DNA from: Xanthobacter sp. NM-59
Lineage (GTDB): Bacteria; Pseudomonadota; Alphaproteobacteria; Rhizobiales; Xanthobacteraceae
Reading direction: 5' to 3'
Assembly (NCBI RefSeq): GCF_021401125.1
Contig: NZ_JACBFQ010000002.1
Location: forward strand, 434,001-498,000
DNA length: 64,000 nt
The notes under the pieces were generated by a model that saw only the letters and a program-made list of their open reading frames with translations, made no database searches and had not been told where the DNA came from. Shown piece after piece: positions 45,604 to 55,579 of this stretch. Position 1 is the first letter of the stretch, and every line of letters begins with the position of its first letter. A program made the position numbers and the translations under genes.

Positions 45604-48375
45604 GTGACTGTGCCCCGGGCCGCCGTCCGCCTTCAGTTCGAACCCGCATTTCCCCTCGACGCGGCCGTGGGGCTGGTGGACTATTTCGCCGATCTCGGCG
45701 CCAGCCACATCACGGCGAACGCCTTGCTCGCCGGTCGCGCGGATCTCCCCGGCGGCGTGGTGGACCACGATACCGTCGAGCCCCGCATCGGCGGCGAGGA
45801 GGGGCTGCGCCAACTGGTGGCCGCGCTGCGCCGCCGGCAGATGGGGCTCATCGTCGACATCACCCCCGCCGCCATGGCGGTCGGCGGCGCCGACAACGAG
45901 ACCTGGAACGACCTGCTGGAGTGGGGCCGCGACAGCGCCCATGCGCACTGGTTCGACGTGGACTGGCGCGGCGCTGATCCGGTCCTGCGCAACAAGCTGC
46001 TGGCGCCGTTTTTGGACCAGCCCTATGGGGTGGCCCTGGATGCCGGCAGCCTTCAGCTCGCGTTCGACAGCGCGCAGGGGCGCTTCCTGGTGCGCCACCA
46101 TGCCCACGCCTTCCCCATCTGCCCGCTCCACTACGCGGAAATCCTGGAGGCGGCCGAGCTGACCGGCTCCGACGAGCTGGCCGCGCCCTTTACCCGGCTG
46201 CCCCGCCTGCGGCCCGACCCGCAGGAAGCGGAAGCCGCCCGCCGGACCTTGATGGCGCGCGCCGCCACGCCCGAGGGGCGCACGCTCATCGCCGCCGCCT
46301 GCGGCGCCTTCGACAGCCGCACCGAACCCGGCCGCGAGCGCCTGCACCGGCTGCTGGAGCGCCAATCCTTCCGGCTCGCATGGTGGGGCACCGCCGCCGA
46401 CGAGCTGAACTGGACCCGGCTGCCCGACACCACCGCCCTCGCGGCCATCCGCACGGAGCGGCCGGACGTCTTCGATGCCACCCATGGAACCCTGGTCCGG
46501 CTCTATGCGGAGGGGCTGGTTGACGGCTTCGTCATCCGCCAATGGGACCTGCTGGGCGACCCCGCCGCCTACACCCGCCGCCTGCGCCTGAAGCTGGAGA
46601 GCGCGGCCGCCTCCCGCCCCGCGGGCCTCCCCGCACTCTATCTCGCGGCTGGTACGGTCGGAGCCGGGGACATTCCCCCCGGTGGCGGCATCGTGGCCGG
46701 CACCGCCGGCGCCGAGGCGCAAGAGGATATCTCCGCCGTGCTCCACGACCCGGCCGGCGGCACGCCGCTGGGCGATCTGTGGGTTTCCGCCACCGGCGAG
46801 CGCCAGCGCTTCGACGACCAGCGGGCCCTGGCACGCCGCCAGGCCCTCGCCATGAGCTTCGGCGCCCAGCTCGATCGCGTGGTGGACGCTCTGGTGGAGG
46901 TGGCGCGCTGCGATCTCAAGACGCGGGACACGCCCCGCGCCAGCATCGCGCGCTGCGTGCGCGAGCTCGCGGTGGCCCTGCCCATCCGCCGCACCTATGC
47001 CGACGTGGATGGCTTCGACGCGGCCGACGCCGCCTTGTTCGCGGCCGCGCTGAAGCGGGCGCGCCGCCGCTTCTCGCCCCTCGACCTCCCGGTGGCGGAG
47101 CAGATGGCCGCGTGGCTCGGCGGCGAAGCACCGCGCCAGCTCGGCGATTTCGAGAAAGCGGGCGCGCGCGAGGAGGCCATTGCCGCCTTCCAGCAGCTGA
47201 CCGCCGCCCTTGGCCGGGAAGCCCTGGACGAGATGCTGGCCGCCCGCTTCGGCCGCCTTGTCTCGCGTAACGAGCCGGGGTCCGATCCGGCATGGATGGG
47301 CCTTGCACCCGACGCTTTTCATGATCGCATGGCGGCCCGCGCCAGTCGTAGCCCCCACGCTTTGAGCGCCACCGCCGGACCGGACCAGCAGCGCGGCGAG
47401 GATGCCCGCATGCGGCTGGCCGTGCTTAGCGTCGCGCCGCGCGAGTGGGAGGCCCTGCTGTGGCCGCTCTTGGAGATCACGGCCCCCTTCCGCTCCCGGC
47501 TGGTGGACGGTGTCGCGCCGGAGCCGCGCGATGTGGTGATCCTCGTACAAACCCTCATCGGCGCCTGGCCCCACGGCCTGCGCGCCGACGACGCGCTGGG
47601 CCTCGGCAGCCTGCATGACCGCGTGAAGGCATGGTGGATGGAGAACCTCCGCCGGGCCCGCATGCGCACCCGCCCGCATTTTCCCGACACGGCCTATGAA
47701 CAGGGCTGCGCGCAATTCCTCGCCACCCTGATGGAGGGGGAGGCCGGCGCGCCGGCCCGCCGGCTCATTGCCGCCTTTCTGCCCCAGCTCGCCCGCGCCA
47801 GCGCCGTCAATGCCCTGTCGCAGGTGGTGCTGAAATGCACGGTTCCGGGCATTCCGGAACTGTTCCAGGGCACCGAATTCTGGGACTTCGGCCTCGGCGC
47901 CGGCGACGGCGCTCCGGCAGTGGACCATCTGGCACGCGCCGACGCCCTTGCCACCGGCGGCACGCCCGACTTTCTGCTGGAGAGCTTTGCCGATGGCCGG
48001 GTGAAACAGGCCACCATCGCGCGCCTTCTTCACCTGCGGGCGACAGAGGCTGCCCTCTACCGCGACGGCGAATATCTGCCCCTCCCCGTCCAGGGCCCAC
48101 GCGCCGCCCACGCATTGGCCTTCGCGCGCCGCCATCGGGACGCCATGGGCGTGACGGTGGTGACGCGGCTGGCCTATGGGCTGCTCGGCCTGGAAACGGC
48201 CCTGCCCAAGGTGGCGCCGGGCCTGTGGCAGACCACCCGTGTCACCTCTCCCGAGCTGAGCGATGGGGCCTATCGCGACGCCCTCACCGGACGCGTGGTG
48301 GAAGTCCGCCTCGGCCGCTTCGATCTTTCCGATGCGCTGGACAGCTTTCCGGCCGCGGTGCTCCTGAAGATGTGA
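45604..48375 (+). CDS. TreY-like protein lacking GH13 catalytic residues
   Basis: A 923-residue homologue of malto-oligosyltrehalose synthase along its whole length: MTVPRAAVRLQFEPAFPLDAAV, IGGEEGLRQLVAALR, LLEWGRDSAHAHWFDVDW, RGEDARMRLAVLS and VPGIPELFQGTEFWDFGLG are TreY landmarks. Yet the catalytic regions are replaced: region I reads DITPAAM (residues 85-91) instead of DxxPNHM; region II reads GFVIRQWD (308-315) where GLRIDHxD with the nucleophile Asp is expected; the acid Glu region near 348 reads AAGTVGAG; the THDTKRGED region (about 589-600) reads TAGPDQQRGED. The substrate-binding STHGYD is also lost. The frame is intact, so it is a pseudoenzyme or has changed function. The start is a GTG. 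Confidence 0.85.
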   Translation: MTVPRAAVRLQFEPAFPLDAAVGLVDYFADLGASHITANALLAGRADLPGGVVDHDTVEPRIGGEEGLRQLVAALRRRQMGLIVDITPAAMAVGGADNETWNDLLEWGRDSAHAHWFDVDWRGADPVLRNKLLAPFLDQPYGVALDAGSLQLAFDSAQGRFLVRHHAHAFPICPLHYAEILEAAELTGSDELAAPFTRLPRLRPDPQEAEAARRTLMARAATPEGRTLIAAACGAFDSRTEPGRERLHRLLERQSFRLAWWGTAADELNWTRLPDTTALAAIRTERPDVFDATHGTLVRLYAEGLVDGFVIRQWDLLGDPAAYTRRLRLKLESAAASRPAGLPALYLAAGTVGAGDIPPGGGIVAGTAGAEAQEDISAVLHDPAGGTPLGDLWVSATGERQRFDDQRALARRQALAMSFGAQLDRVVDALVEVARCDLKTRDTPRASIARCVRELAVALPIRRTYADVDGFDAADAALFAAALKRARRRFSPLDLPVAEQMAAWLGGEAPRQLGDFEKAGAREEAIAAFQQLTAALGREALDEMLAARFGRLVSRNEPGSDPAWMGLAPDAFHDRMAARASRSPHALSATAGPDQQRGEDARMRLAVLSVAPREWEALLWPLLEITAPFRSRLVDGVAPEPRDVVILVQTLIGAWPHGLRADDALGLGSLHDRVKAWWMENLRRARMRTRPHFPDTAYEQGCAQFLATLMEGEAGAPARRLIAAFLPQLARASAVNALSQVVLKCTVPGIPELFQGTEFWDFGLGAGDGAPAVDHLARADALATGGTPDFLLESFADGRVKQATIARLLHLRATEAALYRDGEYLPLPVQGPRAAHALAFARRHRDAMGVTVVTRLAYGLLGLETALPKVAPGLWQTTRVTSPELSDGAYRDALTGRVVEVRLGRFDLSDALDSFPAAVLLKM

Positions 48376-48450
48376 GGCCCGCGGCGGAACGGGGGCGGGC
48401 TGACGACGTTGATGGGCCAACACCCACAGGTGGGGGCCAGGGAGACGTCC

Positions 48451-48675
48451 ATGAGCAAAGGCCACGCCCACAAGAAGACTGCCCAACCGCACACGCCCGA
48501 AGCCTGCCGAACACCGGAATCCGTGGCTCGGCAGCTCGACGACGAGCTGGAGCAGAGCTTCCCCGCCAGCGATCCACCCTCCATGGTGCGTGATACGCCC
48601 ACGCCCATTTGCGGGGAGGAGGCGAAGCCCCAGCACCCGCGCGGCCACCACGAGAAGAAGCACGGGCACGGCTAG
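48451..48675 (+). CDS. small SFPASDPPS-motif protein
   Basis: A 74-residue protein with the motif LDDELEQSFPASDPPSM in its middle, seen in many short uncharacterised proteins of Rhizobiales and Xanthomonadales. Both ends are rich in His and Lys (MSKGHAHKK; HHEKKHGHG), so metal binding is possible. AGGGAGACGTCC precedes the ATG. It lies 75 bases after the treY-like gene on the same strand. Confidence 0.75.
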   Translation: MSKGHAHKKTAQPHTPEACRTPESVARQLDDELEQSFPASDPPSMVRDTPTPICGEEAKPQHPRGHHEKKHGHG

Positions 48676-48717
48676 AGCGTTGCCGAACGACGTCGCAGGC
48701 CGCGCGCGGGAGAGCGA

Positions 48718-49674
48718 TCAGGTCCGCGGCCGCTGGGCGCGCGGGCGGCCGGGGCCGTCACCGGGGGCCGGGATGAACTCGTCATGATCGGCGGGGATAA
48801 GGTCGAAGCGTCCCTGGCGCCAGGCCTCCCGCGCGTCGTCGATGCGCTCCAGGCGGGAGGAGACGAAGTTCCACCAGATGTAGCGCGGCCCCTCCAGCGC
48901 GGTGCCGCCCAGCAGCAGCACCCGCGCCGCCGTATGCGCCCGCGCCCGGGTGGCGACGCCATTACGGATCACCAGCATTTGCCCGGCGGGGAAACGCGTG
49001 CCATCCACCTCGACCTCGCCGTCCAGGATGAAAAGCGCCCGTTCTTCATGCTCGGCATCGATCGGCAGCGCCGCCCCGGGCGCAAGGCGCACGTCCACAT
49101 AGACCGCCGGCGCGGCGACCGGCACCGGCGAGACTGCGCCGAACGCCGCCCCCAGGATCACCCGCGCCGACACTCCCCCATCCTCCACCAGAGGCAGGGC
49201 ATCGGCGCCGGCATGAACGAATTCCGGCGCCCCCTCCTCCCGCGACTGGGGCAGAGCCAGCCAGATCTGCACGCCGGAGAGGCTGCCGCCATGGGCTTTC
49301 ACGGCCGCGTCGTGCCGCTCCGAATGGACGATGCCGCGCCCCGCCGTCATGAGATTCACGGCGCCGGGGGTAATCACCTGCTCGCTGCCCAAACTGTCGC
49401 GATGAATCATCTGCCCGTCGAGAAGATAGGTGACGGTGGCGAGCCCGATGTGCGGATGTGGCCGCACGTCCTCCGCCTGATGCGGGCCGAAACGCACGGG
49501 CCCCATACGATCGAAGAAGATGAAGGGGCCAATCATCTGCCCCCGGGTGGAGGGCAGCACCCGCCCCACCTCCATGCCGCCAATGTCGCGGCTGCGCGGC
49601 AGCAGAACGGTTTCCACAGCCGCGCAGCCGGCGGCGTCCCCGAGCTCGGGATCTGGGCAGGGAACGAAGCTCAT
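48718..49674 (-). CDS. pirin-family bicupin protein
   Basis: A 318-residue pirin. The N-terminal cupin binds metal through DVRPHPHIGLATVTYLLDG (His73, His75) and MTAGRGIVHSERH (His and Glu). The C-terminal cupin follows to about residue 285. Bacterial pirins include quercetinases and redox-linked regulators; the activity here is unknown. The start codon lies in a 14-base unit repeated three times, so up to three ATG+MSFVP starts exist; the ATG at 49674 is the only one in frame. Confidence 0.93.
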   Translation of the reverse strand: MSFVPCPDPELGDAAGCAAVETVLLPRSRDIGGMEVGRVLPSTRGQMIGPFIFFDRMGPVRFGPHQAEDVRPHPHIGLATVTYLLDGQMIHRDSLGSEQVITPGAVNLMTAGRGIVHSERHDAAVKAHGGSLSGVQIWLALPQSREEGAPEFVHAGADALPLVEDGGVSARVILGAAFGAVSPVPVAAPAVYVDVRLAPGAALPIDAEHEERALFILDGEVEVDGTRFPAGQMLVIRNGVATRARAHTAARVLLLGGTALEGPRYIWWNFVSSRLERIDDAREAWRQGRFDLIPADHDEFIPAPGDGPGRPRAQRPRT

Positions 49675-49703
49675 GGAACGAAACTCATGGAACGAAACTC
49701 ATG
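49660..49703. repeat. three tandem copies of a 14-base unit at the pirin start
   Basis: GAACGAARCTCATG occurs three times in a row on the plus strand (from about 49662 to 49703; the first copy has G, the others A, at the variable place). On the minus strand each copy reads CATGAG-TTCGTTC and contains an ATG followed by the codons for SFVP. Because 14 is not a multiple of three, the extra starts are out of frame with pirin. Confidence 0.85.
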
Positions 49704-50182
49704 GGCAGCAGCCTCCGGCGCAGCGAGCTTTTCCGCCACCAGCGGCAAAGGGGTGCCGGTACGGAGCAAAGGAGCGAGGACATCATAGCCCCGATCCGAA
49801 TATGCTCCATCGCAAATGCCGTCCTGGGCCGCACAGGCTGAGAACCGCCCGGCACGCCGAGAGGCGATCTTTCCCCCGCGCTGAGGAAGCTCCAACGCAA
49901 CGGCGAGGCGCCGAGGCGGTCGGGTACATCCGGATTTCCCCGCCCCGCTCCGACGCGGCGGCCACCTCGCCACCACGCGGCGCAATGCGAATTTCCCCTC
50001 AGGGGCGCTTCAGAGCGGAGTGGATCCGCCTCGCGTGAGGGAAATGCCCGAAGGCCCGGCGCATATTCCATGCGCAAACGGGTATCCACTTCACGGTAAA
50101 GGGCCTTAGTAAGACGCCGCTCGCGAAGCCGGCCCTGGCGCGCCGAAACCGCTCGCCGCTCCGGCCCGCGTTTGACCCTCCA
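49704..50182. other. intergenic region pirin/TM2 gene
   Basis: About 480 bases between divergent genes. Apart from the tandem repeat at its left edge I see no supported gene, RNA or strong hairpin. Confidence 0.5.
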
Positions 50183-50476
50183 ATGCCGGGCCTTTCCATG
50201 ACCACCGACATCGCCACCAGAACCTATATCGAAGCGCGCCTCGCCAATGAGGGGCCGAGCATGACGCTCGCCTATTTCTTCTGGCTGTTCCTGGGGCTGT
50301 TCTCGGCCCACCGCTTCTATCTGGGCAAGACCGGGACCGCGATCCTGCAGATCATTTCCTATTTCTTCGTGGTGGGCATCATCTGGTTCGTCATTGATGC
50401 CTTCCTGCTGCCCGATCTCGTTCGGGCCCGGCAGGAGGAGATCCGCCGCCGCATCGCCAGCGGCATTGTGTCCTGA
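50183..50476 (+). CDS. TM2-domain membrane protein
   Basis: A 97-residue protein with a TM2 domain: TLAYFFWLFLGLFSAHRFYLGKTGTAILQII and FVVGIIWFVIDAFLLPDLVR form two membrane helices joined by the DRF-like AHRFYLG loop. A charged tail ends the protein. The start is uncertain: ATG 50183 or ATG 50198 (MTTDIATRTYIEARL). The function of bacterial TM2 proteins is unknown. Confidence 0.85.
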   Translation: MPGLSMTTDIATRTYIEARLANEGPSMTLAYFFWLFLGLFSAHRFYLGKTGTAILQIISYFFVVGIIWFVIDAFLLPDLVRARQEEIRRRIASGIVS

Positions 50477-50506
50477 AAAAGCGGCCCGCTGAGGCAGCCG
50501 CCCAAC

Positions 50507-50537
50507 AAAAAGGGGTCCGGCGATGCGCCGAACCCCT
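50507..50537 (-). terminator. terminator of typA
   Basis: On the minus strand AGGGGT-T-CGGCG (50537-50526) pairs with CGCCG-G-ACCCCT (50522-50511) around CAT, with one mismatch, followed by TTTT. It lies 33 bases after the typA stop. The same hairpin may serve the TM2 gene on the other strand. Confidence 0.85.
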
Positions 50538-50569
50538 CTTCTCATGCAATTCCGGCGAACGGGCGCCGA

Positions 50570-52396
<1,827 letters not shown>

Positions 52397-52564
52397 GGGC
52401 TTCCAGCACCAAAATGCGGGTCCGAGTTCCTCGGGCCCGCCGGAGAAGAGGGAAAGTTGCGGTGCAAAATACACACTAAGGGCCGAAGATCAATGCGCGG
52501 CTGGCATTCTCCCTGCGCGGGTGGCATCTGAGGCTGGTTGGCGCGCCGCTTTTCCGGAGGGTTC

Positions 52565-52993
52565 ATGCAGGTTGAAGAGATCGTGTTCGGCCTTCTGGTC
52601 AGCGCCCTCACCATCGCCATCCAGGCCGTCATCACCCTCATGCTCGTTCATGCCCTGCAGAAGCGCGCCCACCGCCGGGTGAAGGAACACTCGGTGCCGA
52701 CGCTGCTGGTGGTCATGTGCGGCACCGGGGTGGTCCTGACCCTCGGGCACCTGGTGCAGGCGCTGGCGTGGGGCGTGCTCTACGTGATGGTGGGCGCCGC
52801 GCCGGCCGATGTCGCCTTCTATCTGGCCATCGAGAACTTCACGACTCTCGGCTATGGCGATGTGCTGCCGGCCCACGAATGGCGGCTGCTCGGCCCGCTC
52901 ACCTCCTGCAACGGCCTGCTGCTGTTCGGCTGGTCCACGGCGCTGCTCTATACGGTCCTCAATCGCGCGGTGCAGACCCTGCGCCTGTATTGA
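52565..52993 (+). CDS. small ion channel protein (K+ channel pore domain)
   Basis: A 142-residue membrane protein with about three hydrophobic segments (VFGLLVSALTIAIQAVITLMLVH, LLVVMCGTGVVLTLGHLVQALAWGVLYVMV, GLLLFGWSTALLYTVL). Between the last two sits the selectivity filter TTLGYGDV (residues 93-100), as in two-helix potassium channels. No ligand domain is attached. The ATG at 52565 is preferred over 52538. It is divergent from typA. Confidence 0.88.
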   Translation: MQVEEIVFGLLVSALTIAIQAVITLMLVHALQKRAHRRVKEHSVPTLLVVMCGTGVVLTLGHLVQALAWGVLYVMVGAAPADVAFYLAIENFTTLGYGDVLPAHEWRLLGPLTSCNGLLLFGWSTALLYTVLNRAVQTLRLY

Positions 52994-53060
52994 CCTTTTT
53001 TTTCTGCCCGACAGCGCCGCAAAGGTCCCCTTGCGCGGTGTCGCGCGCTCCGATAGAAAA

Positions 53061-53081
53061 TCGAGCGCTCGCTCGACTTTC
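53061..53081 (+). promoter_or_regulatory. candidate TetR operator before the acyl-CoA dehydrogenase operon
   Basis: TCGAGCG-CT-CGCTCGA (53061-53076) is a perfect inverted repeat, and CGCTCGCTCGACTTTC (53066-53081) matches 15 of 16 bases of a site at the promoter of the TetR gene (59045-59060, minus strand). It lies 105 bases before the acyl-CoA dehydrogenase start. Confidence 0.6.
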
Positions 53082-53185
53082 CTGGCGGGCCTGTTGCGCC
53101 GCAAGATGTTCCGCATCACTGCAATCATCCCGAGCGGCGCTGTCCGGAGGTGGAATCACCACCCCGGCAAGAGCGGAGAGACGCC

Positions 53186-54406
53186 ATGGATTTCGCCATC
53201 TCCCCCGAGCTCGAGGCGCTGAGGGCGCGCATCGCCGCCTTCGTGGCCGAGGAGATCATGCCCCACGAGGCGGATGCCTCCGCCTATGACGCCCACGAGA
53301 ACATCCGCCCCGATCTTCTCGCCGAGCTGCGCGCCAAGGCCCGCGCCGCCGGCCTGTGGTGCCTGCAGCTGAAGCCGGAGAATGGCGGGCTCGGCGTCGG
53401 CCGCATGGGGATGGCGGTGTGCTATCCGGAAATGAACCGCTCCATCTTCGGGCCGGTGGTATTCAATTCCGCCGCGCCCGACGACGGCAACATGATGATG
53501 TTCGAGGCGGTGGGCACCCCGGATCAGAAGGCCCGCTGGCTCGCCCCCATCGTCGCGGGCAAGGTGCGCTCCGCCTTCGCCATGACCGAGCCCCATCCCG
53601 GCGGCGGCTCCGACCCCGGCATGATGCTCACCCGCGCCGAGGCGCAGCCCAATGGCAGCTATCGCCTCTACGGCCGCAAATGGTTCATCACCGGCGCGGA
53701 GGAGGCCGAGCACTTCACCGTGATCGCCCGCACCTCGGATGATCCGCGCACGGGGCTGACCGCCTTCGCGTTCCACCGCAGCGCGCCGGGCTGGCGCATC
53801 CTCCGTCGCATTCCCATCATGGGACCAGAGGAACATGGCGGCCATTGCGAGCTGGAGTTCGACGGGCTGGAAATTCCCCCAGAGGACATCCTCATGGGCG
53901 TAGGCAAGGGGCTGAAGGTGACGCAGATCCGCCTGGGCCCGGCGCGCCTCACCCATTGCATGCGCTGGCTGGGCCTATCCGCCCGCTGCGTGGAGATCGC
54001 GCGGGAGTATGCTTCCGAGCGCCACGGCTTCGGCATCAGGCTCGCCGACCGGGAGAGCGTGCAGCTCATGCTCGGCCGCCTCGCCATGGAAATCGAGATC
54101 GGCCGCCTTCTGGTGATGAAGGCCGCTTGGGAACTGGACCGCGGGGGCCTTGCCCGCAAGGAAGTGTCCATGGCCAAGATCCAGGCCGCCAACACCCTGC
54201 ACAAGGCCGCCGACACCGCCATCCAGATCAATGGCGCGCGTGGCTATTCCAAGGATACTGTGCTGGAGTGGATCTACCGCTATGCCCGCCAGGCACGCCT
54301 GGTGGACGGCGCCGACGAGGTGCACCAGATGGTGCTGAACCGATTCCTGGACAAGGAACAGGGCGCCTTCTGGCGCTGGCCCGTGGCCGGGGAGAGCGCG
54401 AAATGA
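53186..54406 (+). CDS. acyl-CoA dehydrogenase (ACAD10/11-like)
   Basis: A 406-residue FAD-dependent acyl-CoA dehydrogenase. FAFAMTEP-type FAD contacts appear as SAFAMTEPHPGGGSDP, and KWFITGAEEAEHFTV, DTAIQINGARGYSKDTVLEWIYRYAR are family landmarks. The ATG at 53186 (MDFAISPELEALRARI) follows GCGGAGAG. The next gene, a phosphotransferase, overlaps its stop by four bases. Such pairs match human ACAD10/11, where the two domains are fused and act on 4-hydroxyacyl-CoAs, so that role is plausible here. Confidence 0.93.
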   Translation: MDFAISPELEALRARIAAFVAEEIMPHEADASAYDAHENIRPDLLAELRAKARAAGLWCLQLKPENGGLGVGRMGMAVCYPEMNRSIFGPVVFNSAAPDDGNMMMFEAVGTPDQKARWLAPIVAGKVRSAFAMTEPHPGGGSDPGMMLTRAEAQPNGSYRLYGRKWFITGAEEAEHFTVIARTSDDPRTGLTAFAFHRSAPGWRILRRIPIMGPEEHGGHCELEFDGLEIPPEDILMGVGKGLKVTQIRLGPARLTHCMRWLGLSARCVEIAREYASERHGFGIRLADRESVQLMLGRLAMEIEIGRLLVMKAAWELDRGGLARKEVSMAKIQAANTLHKAADTAIQINGARGYSKDTVLEWIYRYARQARLVDGADEVHQMVLNRFLDKEQGAFWRWPVAGESAK

Positions 54407-55410
54407 GCTTCGGCTTCGACGTCGCCGCCATTGATGCCTATCTGAAGGCCGCGATCCCCGGCCTTGCCGGGACGCCGCGCCTTACGCCCATCGCCGGCGG
54501 GCAGTCCAACCCCACCTTTTTCGTGGACTACGACAATCGCGCTTTGGTGCTGCGCAAGCAGCCGCCGGGCGAGCTTCTGCCTTCCGCCCACGCCATCGAC
54601 CGCGAATACCGCATCATCCGCGCTCTGGCGCAGACCGATGTGCCGGTGCCCCCGGCTCTGCTCTATTGCGAGGACCGCGCCGTCATCGGCACGCCCTTTT
54701 ATGTGATGGAGAAGGTGGACGGCCGGGTGTTCCACGATTGCACCCTGCCGGGCGTGGAGCCGGAGGAGCGGCGCGCCATGTATCGCGCCATGGCGAAGAC
54801 CCTCGCCGCTTTCCACAATGTGGACGTGGCGGCGGTGGGCCTTTCCGATTTCGGCAAGCCCGGCAACTACTTCTCCCGCCAGATCGGGCGCTGGACCCGA
54901 CAATGGGTGCTCTCGCGCACGCGGGACGACGAGAATATCGAGCACCTGACCACCTGGCTGCCGGCGCACATTCCGGCCGATGACACCACGACCCTGGTGC
55001 ATGGCGACTATCGCATCGGCAATCTCATGTTCCATCCCACCGAGCCCAGGGTGGTGGCGGTGCTGGACTGGGAGCTTTCCACCCTCGGCCATCCTTTGGC
55101 GGACCTGGCCCATTGCGCCATGGCCTGGGTGTCGCAGCCCGACGAATATGGCGGCATTGCCGGCCTCGATTTGAAGGCTCTGGGCATCCCCGAGCTCAGC
55201 GATTTCGTGGCCGATTATGCGGCGCTGGCTCGCCACGGACAGGCGCTCACCGACTTCCACAAGGCCTTCGCCCTGTTCCGCTGGGCGGTGATCTTCGAGG
55301 GCATCGCCGCGCGCGCCAAAGCGGGCAACGCCAATTCCGCCAATGCCGCGGACACCGGCCGCCTCGCCGCAGCCTTCGCCCGCCGCGCTGCCGATCTCAC
55401 GCGCGGGTGA
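54403..55410 (+). CDS. aminoglycoside-phosphotransferase-like kinase, partner of the acyl-CoA dehydrogenase
   Basis: A 335-residue APH/choline-kinase-fold protein. The nucleotide loop region is IAGGQSNPTFFVDYDNRALVLRKQP; the catalytic loop is VHGDYRIGNLMFHP and the metal motif DWELSTLGHPLADLAH. This matches the kinase domain of ACAD10/11 rather than antibiotic-resistance kinases. Its ATG overlaps the dehydrogenase stop (ATGA). It may phosphorylate the 4-hydroxyl group of hydroxyacyl-CoAs so that the dehydrogenase partner can remove phosphate; this is inference from characterised relatives. Confidence 0.92.
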   Translation: MSFGFDVAAIDAYLKAAIPGLAGTPRLTPIAGGQSNPTFFVDYDNRALVLRKQPPGELLPSAHAIDREYRIIRALAQTDVPVPPALLYCEDRAVIGTPFYVMEKVDGRVFHDCTLPGVEPEERRAMYRAMAKTLAAFHNVDVAAVGLSDFGKPGNYFSRQIGRWTRQWVLSRTRDDENIEHLTTWLPAHIPADDTTTLVHGDYRIGNLMFHPTEPRVVAVLDWELSTLGHPLADLAHCAMAWVSQPDEYGGIAGLDLKALGIPELSDFVADYAALARHGQALTDFHKAFALFRWAVIFEGIAARAKAGNANSANAADTGRLAAAFARRAADLTRG

Positions 55411-55466
55411 ACGTCCCACCGCGCGACCATTGCGCGCGAGGGGCAGGAGGGGTAAGGAGAGGGAAC

Positions 55467-55480
55467 CAAACAAGCGTTTG
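55467..55480. promoter_or_regulatory. palindrome before the 3-hydroxyacyl-CoA dehydrogenase gene
   Basis: CAAACAAGCGTTTG (55467-55480) is a near-palindrome with CAAAC/GTTTG ends, immediately followed by a TACAAT -10-like element (55482-55487). It lies 100 bases before the gene and looks like an operator of a TetR-type acyl-CoA regulator. Confidence 0.4.
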
Positions 55481-55579
55481 ATACAATTTGCGTGACGGAC
55501 CGGCGCAGGTTGCCGGAAACCGTTCCGCAAGCGCATCATCCGGCGCACCAGCGCCCATGAAAGCCGGGAGGAACAGGGC

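Noticed and set aside
44585..45607. A 340-codon plus-strand frame in the gap after pntB
   Set aside because: Low-complexity Arg/Pro/Ala-rich product overlapping other open frames; no similarity to treZ, glgX or anything else I know.
45115..48669. A 1184-codon open frame on the minus strand antisense to the treY-like gene
   Set aside because: It mirrors the coding strand of a high-GC gene, is full of Gly/Arg/His runs, and shows no family motif; a frame shadow.
54403..55410. Aminoglycoside-resistance kinase
   Set aside because: The fold matches, but sequence and overlap with an acyl-CoA dehydrogenase fit the ACAD10/11 kinase type.
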